From positions 1 to 64,000 of the forward strand of contig NZ_QKYN01000059.1 of the NCBI RefSeq assembly GCF_003258295.1: DNA of 64,000 bases. The letters are read 5' to 3'. Position numbers and translations under genes: made by a program. Origin of the DNA: Streptacidiphilus pinicola. GTDB taxonomy: Bacteria > Actinomycetota > Actinomycetes > Streptomycetales > Streptomycetaceae. How positions within the stretch are numbered: the stretch's first letter is position 1; each line of letters begins with the position of its first letter. Below the pieces are notes generated by a model. The model was not told where the DNA came from. It searched no databases and saw only the letters and a program-made list of their open reading frames with translations. Positions 34,236 through 43,200 of the stretch are shown one piece after another.

Positions 34236-34448
34236 ATGCTGGTGGATTCCTTCTCCTTCACCCACGACGAAACGGCCGCCTCGGTCGACTCCCAGGCCCA
34301 GCTGCTGGTCGAGGCGGGCTGGCGGCTGCCGCGTCCGCGGCAGCAGGACGTGAAGCCCTGCACCGGCCCGCTCAGCTGCGGCATGGCGCACGACGAGCCC
34401 GAGGACGACGACGAGCTCTTCTTCGACGCCCAGCGCGAGCGGTACTGA
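34236..34448 (+). CDS. Small acidic hypothetical protein
   Basis: This 70-residue protein begins MLVDSFSFTHDETAAS, has two cysteines (CTGPLSC) and an acidic run near the end (DEPEDDDELFFDAQ). Third-codon GC is very high, as in neighbouring genes, and GGGAG lies upstream of the ATG, so it is probably real. No family was recognised. The acidic C-terminus and isolation are reminiscent of small regulatory proteins, but this is not evidence of function. There is no signal peptide. Confidence 0.6.
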   Translation: MLVDSFSFTHDETAASVDSQAQLLVEAGWRLPRPRQQDVKPCTGPLSCGMAHDEPEDDDELFFDAQRERY

Positions 34449-34497
34449 AGGCAGGCCCGACACCTCAACCCCTGCACAGGGGCGCGTCTGCGTGCCG

Positions 34498-34530
34498 GTA
34501 CGCCATGGGCTCGGCCCGGTTGTGGCGTAC
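34498..34530. promoter_or_regulatory. Inverted repeat GTACGCCA-N17-TGGCGTAC
   Basis: Perfect 8-bp arms are spaced by 17 bp, about 70 bp upstream of the secreted PHB depolymerase start. Widely spaced arms suit either two half-sites on one helix face or a cruciform. It is a candidate operator. Confidence 0.4.
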
Positions 34531-34601
34531 ACGCACATGTCGGCGGTCCGCGTTCCGCTCCTAGGTTCCGGGTGGCCACTCCCCCACCCCAGGAGCCCGA
34601 C

Positions 34602-35885
34602 ATGCCAACCCTCGCACCCGCCCTCAGGTCGGTCCTGCGCCGACAGAGAGCCCTCCTCGCCACCGTCAGCGCCGCCGCGCTCGCCGTCGTCGGCCTGATC
34701 GCCCTGCCGGGCGCCGCGACCGCGAACACCGGCTCGCTCACCCAGGTCAGCTCGTTCGGCAGTAACCCGGGCAACCTCGCCATGTACGAGTACGCCCCGG
34801 CCGGGCTCGCGAGCGGCGCCCCGCTCGTCGTCGCCCTGCACGGCTGCACCCAGACGGCGACCGACTACTACAACGACTCCGGCTGGGCGCAGCTCGCCGA
34901 CCAGTACGGCTTCGCCGTCGTCTTCCCGCAGACGAGCAGCGCCAACAACGCCCTGTCCTGCTTCTCCTGGTTCGACTCGACCAGGGACACCCGGGGCAAC
35001 GGGGAGGCCGCGTCGGTCAAGGCGATGGTCGACTACGCCACCGGCCAGTACCACTCCGACAGCAAGCGGGTCTTCGTCACCGGCCTCTCCGCAGGCGCGG
35101 GCATGACCGCGGACCTGCTGGCCGACTACCCTGACGTCTTCGCCGGCGGCTCGATCGACTCCGGTCTGCCCGCCCAGTGCGCCACCTCGCAGAGCGCGGC
35201 CTCGGGCTGCCAGCAGAACAACCAGAACCTCACGCCCGCCCAGTGGGGCGACAAGGTCCGCGGCTCGGACCCCGGCTGGACCGGCCCGTGGCCGCGCGTC
35301 GCGATCTGGCAGGGCACGGCCGACTACACCGTCTACCCCGTCAACGCGACGGAGCTGCGCGACCAGTGGACGAACGTCTGGGGCATCTCCCAGACGGCCT
35401 CCGGCACGCAGTCGCTGACCGGCGGCACCACCGAGAGCGTCTACGACGACGCGAGCGGCAACCCGGCGGTGGAGCTGTACAGCATCTCCGGCATGGGCCA
35501 CGCCCTGGCCGTCAACCCCGGCTCGGCCAGCACGCAGTGCGGGCAGACGGGCGCGTACTTCCTCAACTACATCTGCTCGTCGTACTACACGGCGCAGTTC
35601 TGGGGGATCACCGGCGCGAGCCCGTCCCCGTCCCCGTCGGCGTCGGCCTCCGCGTCCGCCTCGCCGTCCCCCTCGGCCTCCGCCAGCCCCACCTACACGC
35701 CGAGCTGCTACACCGCGTCGAACTACGCCCAGGTGACCGCCGGGCGCGCGCACGACGTGGGCGGAATCGCGTACGCGAACGGCTCGAACGCCGGCCTCGG
35801 CCTGGACAACCTCTTCTACACCCACACGCTGGAGGAGACCGCGCCCGGCTACTACGTCATCGCCGACTCCGGCTGCCCCGCCTGA
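34602..35885 (+). CDS. Secreted PHB-depolymerase/feruloyl-esterase family protein
   Basis: This 427-residue extracellular esterase has a long signal peptide (basic start, then LLATVSAAALAVVGLIALPG, cleavage near ATA-N). The catalytic domain has oxyanion HGCTQTATDYYNDSGW, nucleophile S163 in GLSAGAGM and His in GMGHAL. A roughly 35-residue Ser/Ala/Pro linker leads to a C-terminal domain of about 60 residues (CYTASNYAQVTAGRAHDVGG ... YYVIADSGC). That domain also occurs on secreted depolymerases and chitinases and probably binds polymer. AGGAG is 6 nt before the ATG. The frame upstream to 34572 is not needed. Confidence 0.9.
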   Translation: MPTLAPALRSVLRRQRALLATVSAAALAVVGLIALPGAATANTGSLTQVSSFGSNPGNLAMYEYAPAGLASGAPLVVALHGCTQTATDYYNDSGWAQLADQYGFAVVFPQTSSANNALSCFSWFDSTRDTRGNGEAASVKAMVDYATGQYHSDSKRVFVTGLSAGAGMTADLLADYPDVFAGGSIDSGLPAQCATSQSAASGCQQNNQNLTPAQWGDKVRGSDPGWTGPWPRVAIWQGTADYTVYPVNATELRDQWTNVWGISQTASGTQSLTGGTTESVYDDASGNPAVELYSISGMGHALAVNPGSASTQCGQTGAYFLNYICSSYYTAQFWGITGASPSPSPSASASASASPSPSASASPTYTPSCYTASNYAQVTAGRAHDVGGIAYANGSNAGLGLDNLFYTHTLEETAPGYYVIADSGCPA

Positions 35886-36570
35886 CGGCGCCCTTCAGGG
35901 GCTCGCCGGCCTCCTTGACCGTCAGGCCGAGCGCGGCGGCCAGCGCCGGGGCGAGCTCCAGCAGCTGCATCGGCGTGACGGCGGCCCCGCGCAGCGCGTC
36001 GACACCGTCGGCCGGCTCGATCGCCGTGGCCTCGCGCAGGTCCACCTCCGTCAGCTTCGCCTGATGGAGGTGGACCTGCTCCAGCCGCGAGCCGGGGAAC
36101 GCGCATTCGGTGAGCGCGGCGCCGGAGAAGTCCACCTCCCGCAGCACGCAGTCGTGGAAGACCACCTCGTGCAGCTTGGCTCCGCGCAGGTTCACCGAGT
36201 CGAACTTGCACCCGTGGAACGTGACCCGGCGCAGCCCCGCGCCGTGCGCCTCCAGCCCGGCGAAGACGCCACGCGCCGCCTCCACGTCCAGCCAGCTGCT
36301 CTCCGCGAGGTCGCAGCCGACCATCCGCACGCCCTGCAGCCACACGTCGTTGAGCCGCGCCCGTCGCATCCGCACCCGCTCGAAGGAGACGGCCGACAGG
36401 GCGGCCTCGACGAAGCTCGTCTCCTCCACCCGCTCGTCGGCGAAGTCGACTCCGTCGATGTGCACGGTGTCGAACATCCCGCCGCGCAGGCTGTCGCCCG
36501 AGAAGCGCCGCAGGTGCGGGGCGAAGGCCAGCTCGTCGAGCTCACGCGGAGAGGGGACCTGGTTTGCCAT
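35857..36570 (-). CDS. Pentapeptide-repeat protein
   Basis: This 237-residue protein has a right-handed beta-helix from degenerate five-residue repeats over about residues 20-190. Runs include RRARLNDVWLQGVRMVGCDLAES, FDSVNLRGAKLHEVVFHDCV and LREVDFSGAALTECAF. Some family members mimic DNA and shield gyrase, but most actinobacterial copies are uncharacterised. The last 29 bp overlap the 3' end of the PHB depolymerase gene on the other strand, so the two converge. No signal peptide is present. Confidence 0.9.
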   Translation of the reverse strand: MANQVPSPRELDELAFAPHLRRFSGDSLRGGMFDTVHIDGVDFADERVEETSFVEAALSAVSFERVRMRRARLNDVWLQGVRMVGCDLAESSWLDVEAARGVFAGLEAHGAGLRRVTFHGCKFDSVNLRGAKLHEVVFHDCVLREVDFSGAALTECAFPGSRLEQVHLHQAKLTEVDLREATAIEPADGVDALRGAAVTPMQLLELAPALAAALGLTVKEAGEPLKGAVRRGSRSRR

Positions 36571-36619
36571 ACCCGCAGGCTAACGCCGAGGACTGACAGT
36601 CGCGCCGCTGAAGGCGGCG

Positions 36620-38272
36620 TCAGCCGTCGCTGCGGCGGCGGTGCAGGACGAAGGACTCCAGCGGGGTGATCTCGCCCGTGGGCTGGCCGACGTTGTAGTA
36701 GGTCACGTGCATGCGGGTGGTGTCACCCGCGTGGCGGCCCGGGTCGACGGTGAAGGCGGCGAAGCCGTAGGCGTGGTCCGCGTCGCGGAAGGCGGACCAG
36801 GGGGTCTGCTCGAAGACGTAGACCGGCGGGCGCTTGCCGTTGGAGCCGACGGGGCCGACGCCGGTGACGACCTTGGCCTTGCCGGGGGCGAACAGCTTGC
36901 CGTTGGAGGGCGCGGACGTGCCGCCGCCGCCCAGGACCATGTGGACGGTGCCGAGCGAGGTGTCGATCGAGTCCGTGGCGTCCGAGACGGGGTTGGGCGT
37001 CAGGGTCTCGGCGCCGCTGACGACGCCGCGCACCGCCAGCGAGCGCTCGTAGTGGTGCTCGTGGCCGCAGAGCACGAGGTCGACGCCGTAGCGGTCGAAC
37101 AGCGGGCCCCAGAGTTGACGCAGGCCCAGATCCGCACCGTTGGCGTCGGCGGAGCTGACCATCACCTGGTGCATGCAGACGACGACCCAGTCGACGTCGC
37201 GGTCGGCGCGGGCGCGGCGCAGGTCCGCCTCCAGCCAGGCGGCCTGCGCGCCACCGCTGTAGCCGTGCACGTAGTTGTCGCCGGCGTCCTGGTAGGCGAC
37301 GTCGTCGTTCTGCAGCACGACGACGTGCACGGAGCCGGCGGTGAAGGAGTACCAGAGCCCGGCCGTCTCCGGGTCGGTGCTCCCGTTGCCCGGCAGCGCG
37401 AACCGCGCCTGGTAGCCGGAGAAGCCGATCGGGCCGTTGCCGTGCTCGTCCTCGTGGTTGCCCGCGGCGGGCATCCACGCGCGGTAGCGCGCGGAGCGGG
37501 AGTTGTTGGCGTGGAAGCCCTTCCAGGTCTTCAGCCGGTCGGCGCTGATGTTGGCGTAGCAGAGGTCGCCGTTGAGGAGGTGGAAGAGCGGGTCGACCTG
37601 CTCCACGCCGCCGACGATGTCGGCGGACGCGGGCGAGCCGATGCCGGCGTCGACGACGTTGAAGCCGCCCTTTCCGTCCGGCTGCCAGACGGTGTTGGGG
37701 ACGGCCTGGTCGCCGAAGCTGGTGAAGGTGAGCGGGCGTCGGCCGCGCGGCGCGGTGCGGAAGGTGCCGGAGTCGGGGCGGGCGCCCGCGTGCGCGGCGG
37801 CGTAGGTGTAGAAGCTGTCGGGCCGCAGGCCGTCGAGGCGGGCGTGGTGGACGTACACCGTGCGGCCGCTGACGCCGTCGACGTAGGTGACCGTCTCGGC
37901 GCCGACGCTGCGGCCGTAGCCGCCCTCGAATGTGCCGTATCTCACGTGCGGCTCGCGCACGGGTGCCTCGCTGGTCCAACTGACCGTCATCTGCGTGGCG
38001 GGGTCCTCGCCGAAGGTCAGGTGCAGGCCCTCGACCGGCGGCGCGCCGAGCGCCTCGGGTGCGGTCAGCAGCAGCGGCGCTCCCCCGGCAGGCGCGTCGG
38101 CGGTCGCGGCGCGCGCGGCCGGCGCGCCGAGGAAACTCGCGCCGACGGCGAGCGCGCCACCCGCGCCCGCCAGGCGCAGAGCGGTGCGGCGGTCAACGAC
38201 CGTTGACGAAACGTCATCTTGAGTTGACGATTCGTCGGCCGTACGGGGCATGGACGGTGTGGCGTCGTTCAC
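36620..38272 (-). CDS. Tat-exported purple acid phosphatase-like metallophosphoesterase
   Basis: This 550-residue secreted enzyme has twin-arginine signal DRRTALRLAGAGGALAVG (RR at 28-29). A fibronectin-like N-domain follows (LHLTFGEDPATQMTVSWTS ... VRYGTFEGGYGR), then a metallophosphatase domain. The metal-binding motifs are FTSFGDQA, GDLCYAN, GNHEDE, VVCMHQ and GHEHHYERS, an order that fits the purple acid phosphatase group. It probably releases phosphate from extracellular esters. The GTG at 38272 is chosen because AGGAG lies 7 nt upstream. The frame to 38635 has no Shine-Dalgarno sequence. Confidence 0.9.
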   Translation of the reverse strand: MNDATPSMPRTADESSTQDDVSSTVVDRRTALRLAGAGGALAVGASFLGAPAARAATADAPAGGAPLLLTAPEALGAPPVEGLHLTFGEDPATQMTVSWTSEAPVREPHVRYGTFEGGYGRSVGAETVTYVDGVSGRTVYVHHARLDGLRPDSFYTYAAAHAGARPDSGTFRTAPRGRRPLTFTSFGDQAVPNTVWQPDGKGGFNVVDAGIGSPASADIVGGVEQVDPLFHLLNGDLCYANISADRLKTWKGFHANNSRSARYRAWMPAAGNHEDEHGNGPIGFSGYQARFALPGNGSTDPETAGLWYSFTAGSVHVVVLQNDDVAYQDAGDNYVHGYSGGAQAAWLEADLRRARADRDVDWVVVCMHQVMVSSADANGADLGLRQLWGPLFDRYGVDLVLCGHEHHYERSLAVRGVVSGAETLTPNPVSDATDSIDTSLGTVHMVLGGGGTSAPSNGKLFAPGKAKVVTGVGPVGSNGKRPPVYVFEQTPWSAFRDADHAYGFAAFTVDPGRHAGDTTRMHVTYYNVGQPTGEITPLESFVLHRRRSDG

Positions 38273-38788
38273 CGGGACTCCTGTGGGCTGCGTGGACCGG
38301 CAGGACCCGCCCACGCTAGGGGCGGCACGTGCCCGAACCGGGGGCGCCGAGGCGACGCGCCGGTGAACGGGGGATGGCGCAAGACGCCCGCGCGGCAGGG
38401 CCATACCGGCTCGCCGGGGCCGCGCGCAACCCCTGACACGCCGCGCCGAATGATGATCCGCGAGGTGGTACGTTGACGTTCTGCCTGACACTCCAAGCGC
38501 TTTGCCCGTTGTGTCCAATTCGCTTGATTCGCCTGATATATTCCTCAGCGAGTTGAACGACGACACGGGCGGCCCTCGGGTGACGCGGAAGGTCAAGGCC
38601 GGTGCCGAACAACGGGGGTGGACCGCCCGCCCCACGCTGTTCGCGACGCCTTCGGTGCCTCGCGATCACCGCAGCTCCCGCAGGCCGCCCGATGTCGTCC
38701 TCGGCCCCGCCCGACTCTCCGGCGGCCCGACTCCCCGGCCCGACGGCCGCCGAGCGCTCCGGCTGACCTGGGACGATAGTCTGACCGC
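38273..38788. promoter_or_regulatory. 516-bp divergent intergenic region
   Basis: This lies between the phosphatase and the pseudouridine synthase. An AT-rich patch at about 38500-38560 (TTCGCCTGATATATTCCTCA) stands out from the GC-rich surroundings and probably holds a promoter. TAGTCT (38777-38782) lies 6 nt before the synthase ATG, a leaderless arrangement. Open frames exist on both strands but show no recognisable protein, so no gene is called here. Confidence 0.5.
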
Positions 38789-39727
38789 ATGCGACGCAGG
38801 CACTCCGCGCCACCCTCGCCGCTGCCGCAGCGCCTGGGCATCGACCCGGTCCGGCTGCGGCTGCCGCTCGACGGCGCCTGGCCGACCGTCCGCGCCTACC
38901 TGGCCGAACGCCTGCCCACCGTGCCCGCGAGCCACTTGGACGCCATACTGGCAGGCGGCGAGATCCACGGCGAGGACGGCCCGCTCGGGCCCGACGCGCC
39001 CTACCGGCCCGGCGCCTGGCTCTGGTTCCACCGCGAACTCGCCCCCGAGACCCCGGTGCCCTTCGCCCTCGAGGTGCTCCACCGCGACGAGCGGCTGCTC
39101 GTCGTCGACAAACCGCACTTCCTCGCCACCACCCCGCGCGGCAGCCACGTCACCGAGACGGCCCTCGCCCGGCTCCGGCACGAGCTGGACCTGCCCGAAC
39201 TCAGCCCCGCGCACCGACTGGACCGGCTGACGGCGGGGCTCGCGCTCTTCGTCGTCCAGCCCCGCCACCGCGGTGTCTACCAAGGCCTCTTCGCCGACCG
39301 GTTGGTCCACAAGGAGTACCAGGCGGTGGCTCCCTACCGGCCCGAGCTGGCGCTCCCGACAACCGTCCGTAGTCATATCGTCAAGGAACGCGGCATCATC
39401 GCCGCCTACGAACTGACGGATGCCGAACCGAATGCGGAAAGCCGGATCGAACTGCTGGAGCACCGGGGCGGGCTCGGCCGGTACCGGCTGCTGCCGGCCA
39501 CCGGCCGCACCCACCAGCTGCGCCTGCACATGAGCGGGCTGGGCGTCCCGATCCTGGGAGACCCGGTCTACCCCGTCGTGCTGCCCGATCCCGCTCCGGA
39601 CGACTTCTCCGACCCGCTGCAACTCCTCGCCTCGGTGCTGGCGTTCACCGATCCCGTCAGCGGGGAGGAGCTGCGCTTCACGACCCGCCGGACGCTGGCG
39701 GCGTGGCCGGCTCACGACTCGCCGTAG
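38789..39727 (+). CDS. RluA-family pseudouridine synthase
   Basis: This 312-residue enzyme isomerises uridine to pseudouridine in rRNA or tRNA. The catalytic Asp is D145 in HRLDRLTAGL. Other hallmarks are LLVVDKPHFLATTPRG, KEYQAVAPYRPE, GRTHQLRLHMSGLGVPILGDP and the final hydrophobic strand. The N-terminal region (about 90 residues) has a degenerate S4-like part. No Shine-Dalgarno sequence is seen; a TAGTCT box 6 nt before the ATG suggests a leaderless mRNA. The last 16 bp overlap the 3' end of the acyl-CoA ligase gene. RNA target unknown. Confidence 0.92.
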   Translation: MRRRHSAPPSPLPQRLGIDPVRLRLPLDGAWPTVRAYLAERLPTVPASHLDAILAGGEIHGEDGPLGPDAPYRPGAWLWFHRELAPETPVPFALEVLHRDERLLVVDKPHFLATTPRGSHVTETALARLRHELDLPELSPAHRLDRLTAGLALFVVQPRHRGVYQGLFADRLVHKEYQAVAPYRPELALPTTVRSHIVKERGIIAAYELTDAEPNAESRIELLEHRGGLGRYRLLPATGRTHQLRLHMSGLGVPILGDPVYPVVLPDPAPDDFSDPLQLLASVLAFTDPVSGEELRFTTRRTLAAWPAHDSP

Positions 39728-41646
39728 AGCTCCTCGATCTCGCGGGCGTACGCGGCGGCCACCGCATGGCGCTTGACCTTGAGCGAGGGGGTCAGCAGGC
39801 CGTTCTCCTCGCTGAACTCCCCCTCGACGAGGACGAACCTGCGGATCGACTCCGCGCGCGAGACCGCCGCGTTGGCGTGGTCGACGGCGGCCTGCACGTC
39901 GGCCAGCAGCTCCGGGTCCTCGCGCAGCCGCGCGAACGGGGTGTCCAGCGGCCGCTTGCGCACGCCGAGCCAGTGCTGCATCGCCTCCGGGTCCAGCGTC
40001 ACCAGTGCGGCCACATAGTGGCGTCCGTCGCCGACGACCATGCACTGCCCGACCGGCGGGCGGCTGCGCAGCCGGTCCTCCAACTGGCTCGGCGAGACGT
40101 TCTTGCCGCCGCTGGTGACCAGGATGTCCTTCTTGCGGCCCACGATGGTGAGGAACCCGTCGCCGTCCAGCGCGCCGAGGTCGCCGGTGGCCAGCCACGC
40201 GTCCGGCAGCGCGGCCTCGGTGGCCGCCGCGTTGTTCCAGTACCCGGAGAAGACGCTGCCGCCGCGCAGCAGCACCTCGCCGTCCTCGGCGATGCGGATC
40301 GTCGCCCCCGGCACCGGCCGCCCGACGCTGGCCGGCCGGGGATCCAGCGGCGGCGTGACGGTGGTGGCCGCGCTGGTCTCGGTGAGGCCGTAGCCCTGGT
40401 AGATGACGATGCCGCAGCCGAAGAAGAACATCGCCAGTCGCGTGTCGAGCGCCGAGCCGCCACTGATCGCGTACCGGACCGAGCCACCGAGCGCCTTGCG
40501 CACCCGCCGGTAGACCAGCAGGTCGTAGAGCGCGTGCGCGGCGCGGAGGCCTACGCCCGGCCCGGGGCCCTGGCCGAGCAGCCGCGCCATCTCCGCCTCC
40601 CCGTACGCCACCGCGATCCGGTCCGCCCGCACGAAGGACGCGCCGCGTCCCATCCGCTCCGCCATCGCCCGCGCGGTGTCGTGGACCTTCTCGAAGAAGT
40701 ACGGCACCGCGACCAGGAAGCTCGGCCCGAACCGCTCCAACTCAGGGCGCAGCTCGTCGGGTTTGATGCTGGGGAACAGCCCGATGGTGATCCGCCCGAT
40801 CAGGCACGCCAGTTGCAGCATCCGCCCGAGGACGTGGGCGAGCGGCAGGAACATCAGCGTGGTGGGCTGCTGGTGCGTGGCCTCGACGAAGACGGGCTGC
40901 AGCAGCTCGACCAGGTTGGCCGACCCCGCGTGCAGGTTGGCGTGCGTCAGCACGCAGCCCTTGGGCCGGCCGGTGGTGCCGGAGGTGTGGACGAGCGTCG
41001 CGATCGTGTCGGGGGTGAGTCCCGCGCGGCGGCGCTCCAACTCCGCGTGGGACACCTCGTGCCCGAGGTCGGTGAGGAACCCGAGCAGGTCCTCGTCGAT
41101 CGACGGGACGGCGAGGCGGAGCGGGCGGTCCAGCCTGTCGACGACGGGCGCGGCGAGCGCGGCCAGTCCCGGGGTCTCGACGAGCAGCAGGACCGCGCCG
41201 GCGTCGCGGAGGATCCAGTCGAGTTGCTCGGCGGAACTGGTCGGGAAGACCGGCACGGTCTGTCCGCCCGCCGTCCAGACGGCGAAGTCCAGTACCGTCC
41301 ACTCGTAGCGCGTGCGCGCCATCAGCGCGACCCGCTCGCCCGGCTCGACGCCGGCCGCGACCAGCCCCCTGGCCGCGGCGGCGACGTCGGCCGCGAATTG
41401 ACCGGCCGTCACCGGGTGCCATCTCCCGTCGTGCAGGCGTCGCAGGGCGACTGCGTCGGGCGCGGCGACGGCGTTGTCGAACGGCACGTCCGCGAGACTC
41501 CCCTGCGCGAGCGCGGGCACCAGCGCTGAGGCGCTCACTTCGCGCACGGTGCCTGAGGCGTCCCTGACGACGTCCAGCCTCACCCGCTCCGTGAGATCGG
41601 GCCTGGCCCGAGCGGCTCTGAGGTCCGAGAAGAAGCTGGTACTCAT
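39712..41646 (-). CDS. Long-chain acyl-CoA synthetase (AMP-forming)
   Basis: This 644-residue ligase activates fatty acids with ATP and CoA. The P-loop-like motif is LVHTSGTTGRPKGCVLTHAN. Later motifs are YQGYGLTETSAA and LATGDLGALDGDGFLTIVGRKKDI. The catalytic-lysine end is FSEENGLLTPSLKVKRHAVA, as in the FadD15-type group. It lies at the edge of a fatty-acid island and points away from it, with an intergenic repeat between it and the thiolase gene. The start codon is ATG 41646. Confidence 0.94.
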   Translation of the reverse strand: MSTSFFSDLRAARARPDLTERVRLDVVRDASGTVREVSASALVPALAQGSLADVPFDNAVAAPDAVALRRLHDGRWHPVTAGQFAADVAAAARGLVAAGVEPGERVALMARTRYEWTVLDFAVWTAGGQTVPVFPTSSAEQLDWILRDAGAVLLLVETPGLAALAAPVVDRLDRPLRLAVPSIDEDLLGFLTDLGHEVSHAELERRRAGLTPDTIATLVHTSGTTGRPKGCVLTHANLHAGSANLVELLQPVFVEATHQQPTTLMFLPLAHVLGRMLQLACLIGRITIGLFPSIKPDELRPELERFGPSFLVAVPYFFEKVHDTARAMAERMGRGASFVRADRIAVAYGEAEMARLLGQGPGPGVGLRAAHALYDLLVYRRVRKALGGSVRYAISGGSALDTRLAMFFFGCGIVIYQGYGLTETSAATTVTPPLDPRPASVGRPVPGATIRIAEDGEVLLRGGSVFSGYWNNAAATEAALPDAWLATGDLGALDGDGFLTIVGRKKDILVTSGGKNVSPSQLEDRLRSRPPVGQCMVVGDGRHYVAALVTLDPEAMQHWLGVRKRPLDTPFARLREDPELLADVQAAVDHANAAVSRAESIRRFVLVEGEFSEENGLLTPSLKVKRHAVAAAYAREIEELYGES

Positions 41647-41673
41647 ACGCGGCTCCGATAAGGCAGTAGGGAC

Positions 41674-41830
41674 GTTGCACTCCCCTCAGGGGCGCGGGGA
41701 ACTGCGCGAGCAACCCACCCGCATGGGGGCACCCCCGGCCGAAGGCTGGGGGAGGATGGCCCTGTCCGCTCGGGATCTCAATGACCTGGGTGGCTTGTCG
41801 CGCAGTTCCTCGCGCCCCTGGGGGTGCAAC
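41674..41830. repeat. 157-bp MITE-like palindromic element with about 40-bp imperfect terminal inverted repeats
   Basis: The left end is GTTGCAC ... CAGGGGCGCGGGGAACTGCG. The right end, read in reverse, is GTTGCAC ... CAGGGGCGCGAGGAACTGCG. Further matches follow in both (CGA, then AGC/ACC). The centre holds a second hairpin, GCACCCCCGGCCGAAGGCTGGGGG. It fills the gap between the ligase and thiolase genes and stops exactly at the thiolase stop codon. This motif family is common between Streptomyces genes (from memory). No ORF is inside. It may terminate transcription. Confidence 0.8.
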
Positions 41831-43123
41831 TCAGGGTGCTTCCAAAAGTGCTGTGACTCCCTGGCCGCCCGCGGCGCAGACGGAGATGAGGGCACGGCCG
41901 CCGCCGCGCAGCGAAAGCAGCTTCGCCGCCGTGGCGAGGATGCGGCCGCCCGTGGCGGCGAAGGGGTGGCCGGTGGCCAGGGAGGAACCCGCCACGTTCA
42001 GGCGTTCGCGGTCCACCACACCCAGTGGCCCGTCCAGGCCCAGCCTGGACTTGCAGAAGTCCGCGCTCTCCCACGCCGCCAACGTGGCCAAGACCTGTGA
42101 GGCAAAGGCCTCGTGGATCTCGAACAGGTCGATGTCCGCGAAGGTCAGCCCCGCGGCGCGCAGCAGCTCGGGGACCGCGAAGGCGGGGGCCATCAGCAGG
42201 CCGTCCTCGCCCGGGACGAAGTCGACAGCCGCCGTACGCGCGCGCGTCAGGTACGCCAGCACCGGCAGGTCCCGCGCCGCCGCCCATTCCTCGCTCGCGA
42301 GCAGGACCGTCGCTGCGCCGTCCGTCAGCGGCGTGGAGTTGCCCGCCGTCATCGTGCCGTCCGCGCCGCCGAAGACGGGCTTGAGCCGGGACAGCTTCTC
42401 CGCGCTGCTGTCGGGGCGCAGGTTCTGGTCGCGGTCCAGGCCGAGATGCGGCGTCAGCAGGTCGGCGAAGAAGCCGTCCTCGTAGGCCCGCGCCAGGCGC
42501 CGGTGGCTTGTCGCGGCGAGCTCGTCCTGGGCCGCGCGCGGGATGCCCCACTGCGCGGCGGTGCGCGCGGCATGCTCGCCCATGGAGAGGCCGGTGCGGG
42601 GTTCCGCGTTGCGCGGGATGTCGGGGACGAGGTGCTGCGGGCGGACGCCCGCGAGCGCACGCACCCGGGCGCCGAGACCCCGCGCCCGTCGCGCGGCCAG
42701 CAGGGTGCGGCGCAGTTCGTCGTTGACGCCCAGCGGGGCGTCGCTCGCGGTGTCGACGCCGCCGGCGACGCCGCAGTCGAGCTGCCCGAGGGCGATCTTG
42801 TTGGCGACCAGGACCGCCGCCTCCAGGCCGGTGCCGCAGGCCTGCTGGACGTCGTAGGCGGGCGTACGCCGGTCGAGCGCGCTGCCGAGGACGACCTCGC
42901 GGGCGAGGTTGAAGTCGCGGCTGTGCTTGAGCACGGCGCCTGCCACGAACTCGCCCAGCCGCTCGCCGCCCAGGTCGAAGCGGTCGACGAGACCGGCCAG
43001 GGCCGCGCCCAGCATCTGCTGGTTGGACGCCGTCGCGTAGGGTCCGTCGGCCCGGGCGAAGGGGATCCGGTTGCCGCCCAGGACGGCCACGCGGCGCACG
43101 GTCGGGGGTGGTGAGGGCGGCAC
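41831..43123 (-). CDS. Acetyl-CoA acetyltransferase (thiolase), FadA2-like
   Basis: This 430-residue thiolase has the acyl-accepting C96 in DVQQACGTG, the loop GNSTPLTDGAATV, His in GHPFAATGGR and the second Cys in CAAGGQG. It cleaves 3-ketoacyl-CoA or condenses acyl-CoA units. The length and the divergent neighbour fabG4 match mycobacterial fadA2 beside fabG4-htdX. The promoter region shared with fabG4 has two tandem TTAC-N6-GTAA dyads. The first ATG gives MPPSPPPTVRRVAVLGGNRIPF. Confidence 0.93.
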   Translation of the reverse strand: MPPSPPPTVRRVAVLGGNRIPFARADGPYATASNQQMLGAALAGLVDRFDLGGERLGEFVAGAVLKHSRDFNLAREVVLGSALDRRTPAYDVQQACGTGLEAAVLVANKIALGQLDCGVAGGVDTASDAPLGVNDELRRTLLAARRARGLGARVRALAGVRPQHLVPDIPRNAEPRTGLSMGEHAARTAAQWGIPRAAQDELAATSHRRLARAYEDGFFADLLTPHLGLDRDQNLRPDSSAEKLSRLKPVFGGADGTMTAGNSTPLTDGAATVLLASEEWAAARDLPVLAYLTRARTAAVDFVPGEDGLLMAPAFAVPELLRAAGLTFADIDLFEIHEAFASQVLATLAAWESADFCKSRLGLDGPLGVVDRERLNVAGSSLATGHPFAATGGRILATAAKLLSLRGGGRALISVCAAGGQGVTALLEAP

Positions 43124-43158
43124 GACGTCGGCTCCTTGTGCGAAGGGCTGGGCTGTAC

Positions 43159-43188
43159 TTACTATCCAGTAAACTTACTCACCCGTAA
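43159..43188. promoter_or_regulatory. Two tandem TetR-type operators TTACTNNCCNGTAA
   Basis: Site 1 is TTACTATCCAGTAA (43159-43172) and site 2 is TTACTCACCCGTAA (43175-43188), 16 bp apart centre to centre. They share consensus TTACTNNCCNGTAA. They lie between the divergent thioase and fabG4 genes, and site 2 ends at the fabG4 ribosome-binding site AAGGAG. TTAC-N6-GTAA dyads are typical of TetR repressors of acyl-CoA genes. Confidence 0.75.
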
Positions 43189-43200
43189 GGAGAAATCAAG

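Noticed and set aside
38502-39230. Plus-strand frame through the 38.3-38.8 kb gap
   Set aside because: It runs into the pseudouridine synthase in another frame, has no Shine-Dalgarno sequence and no conserved motif.
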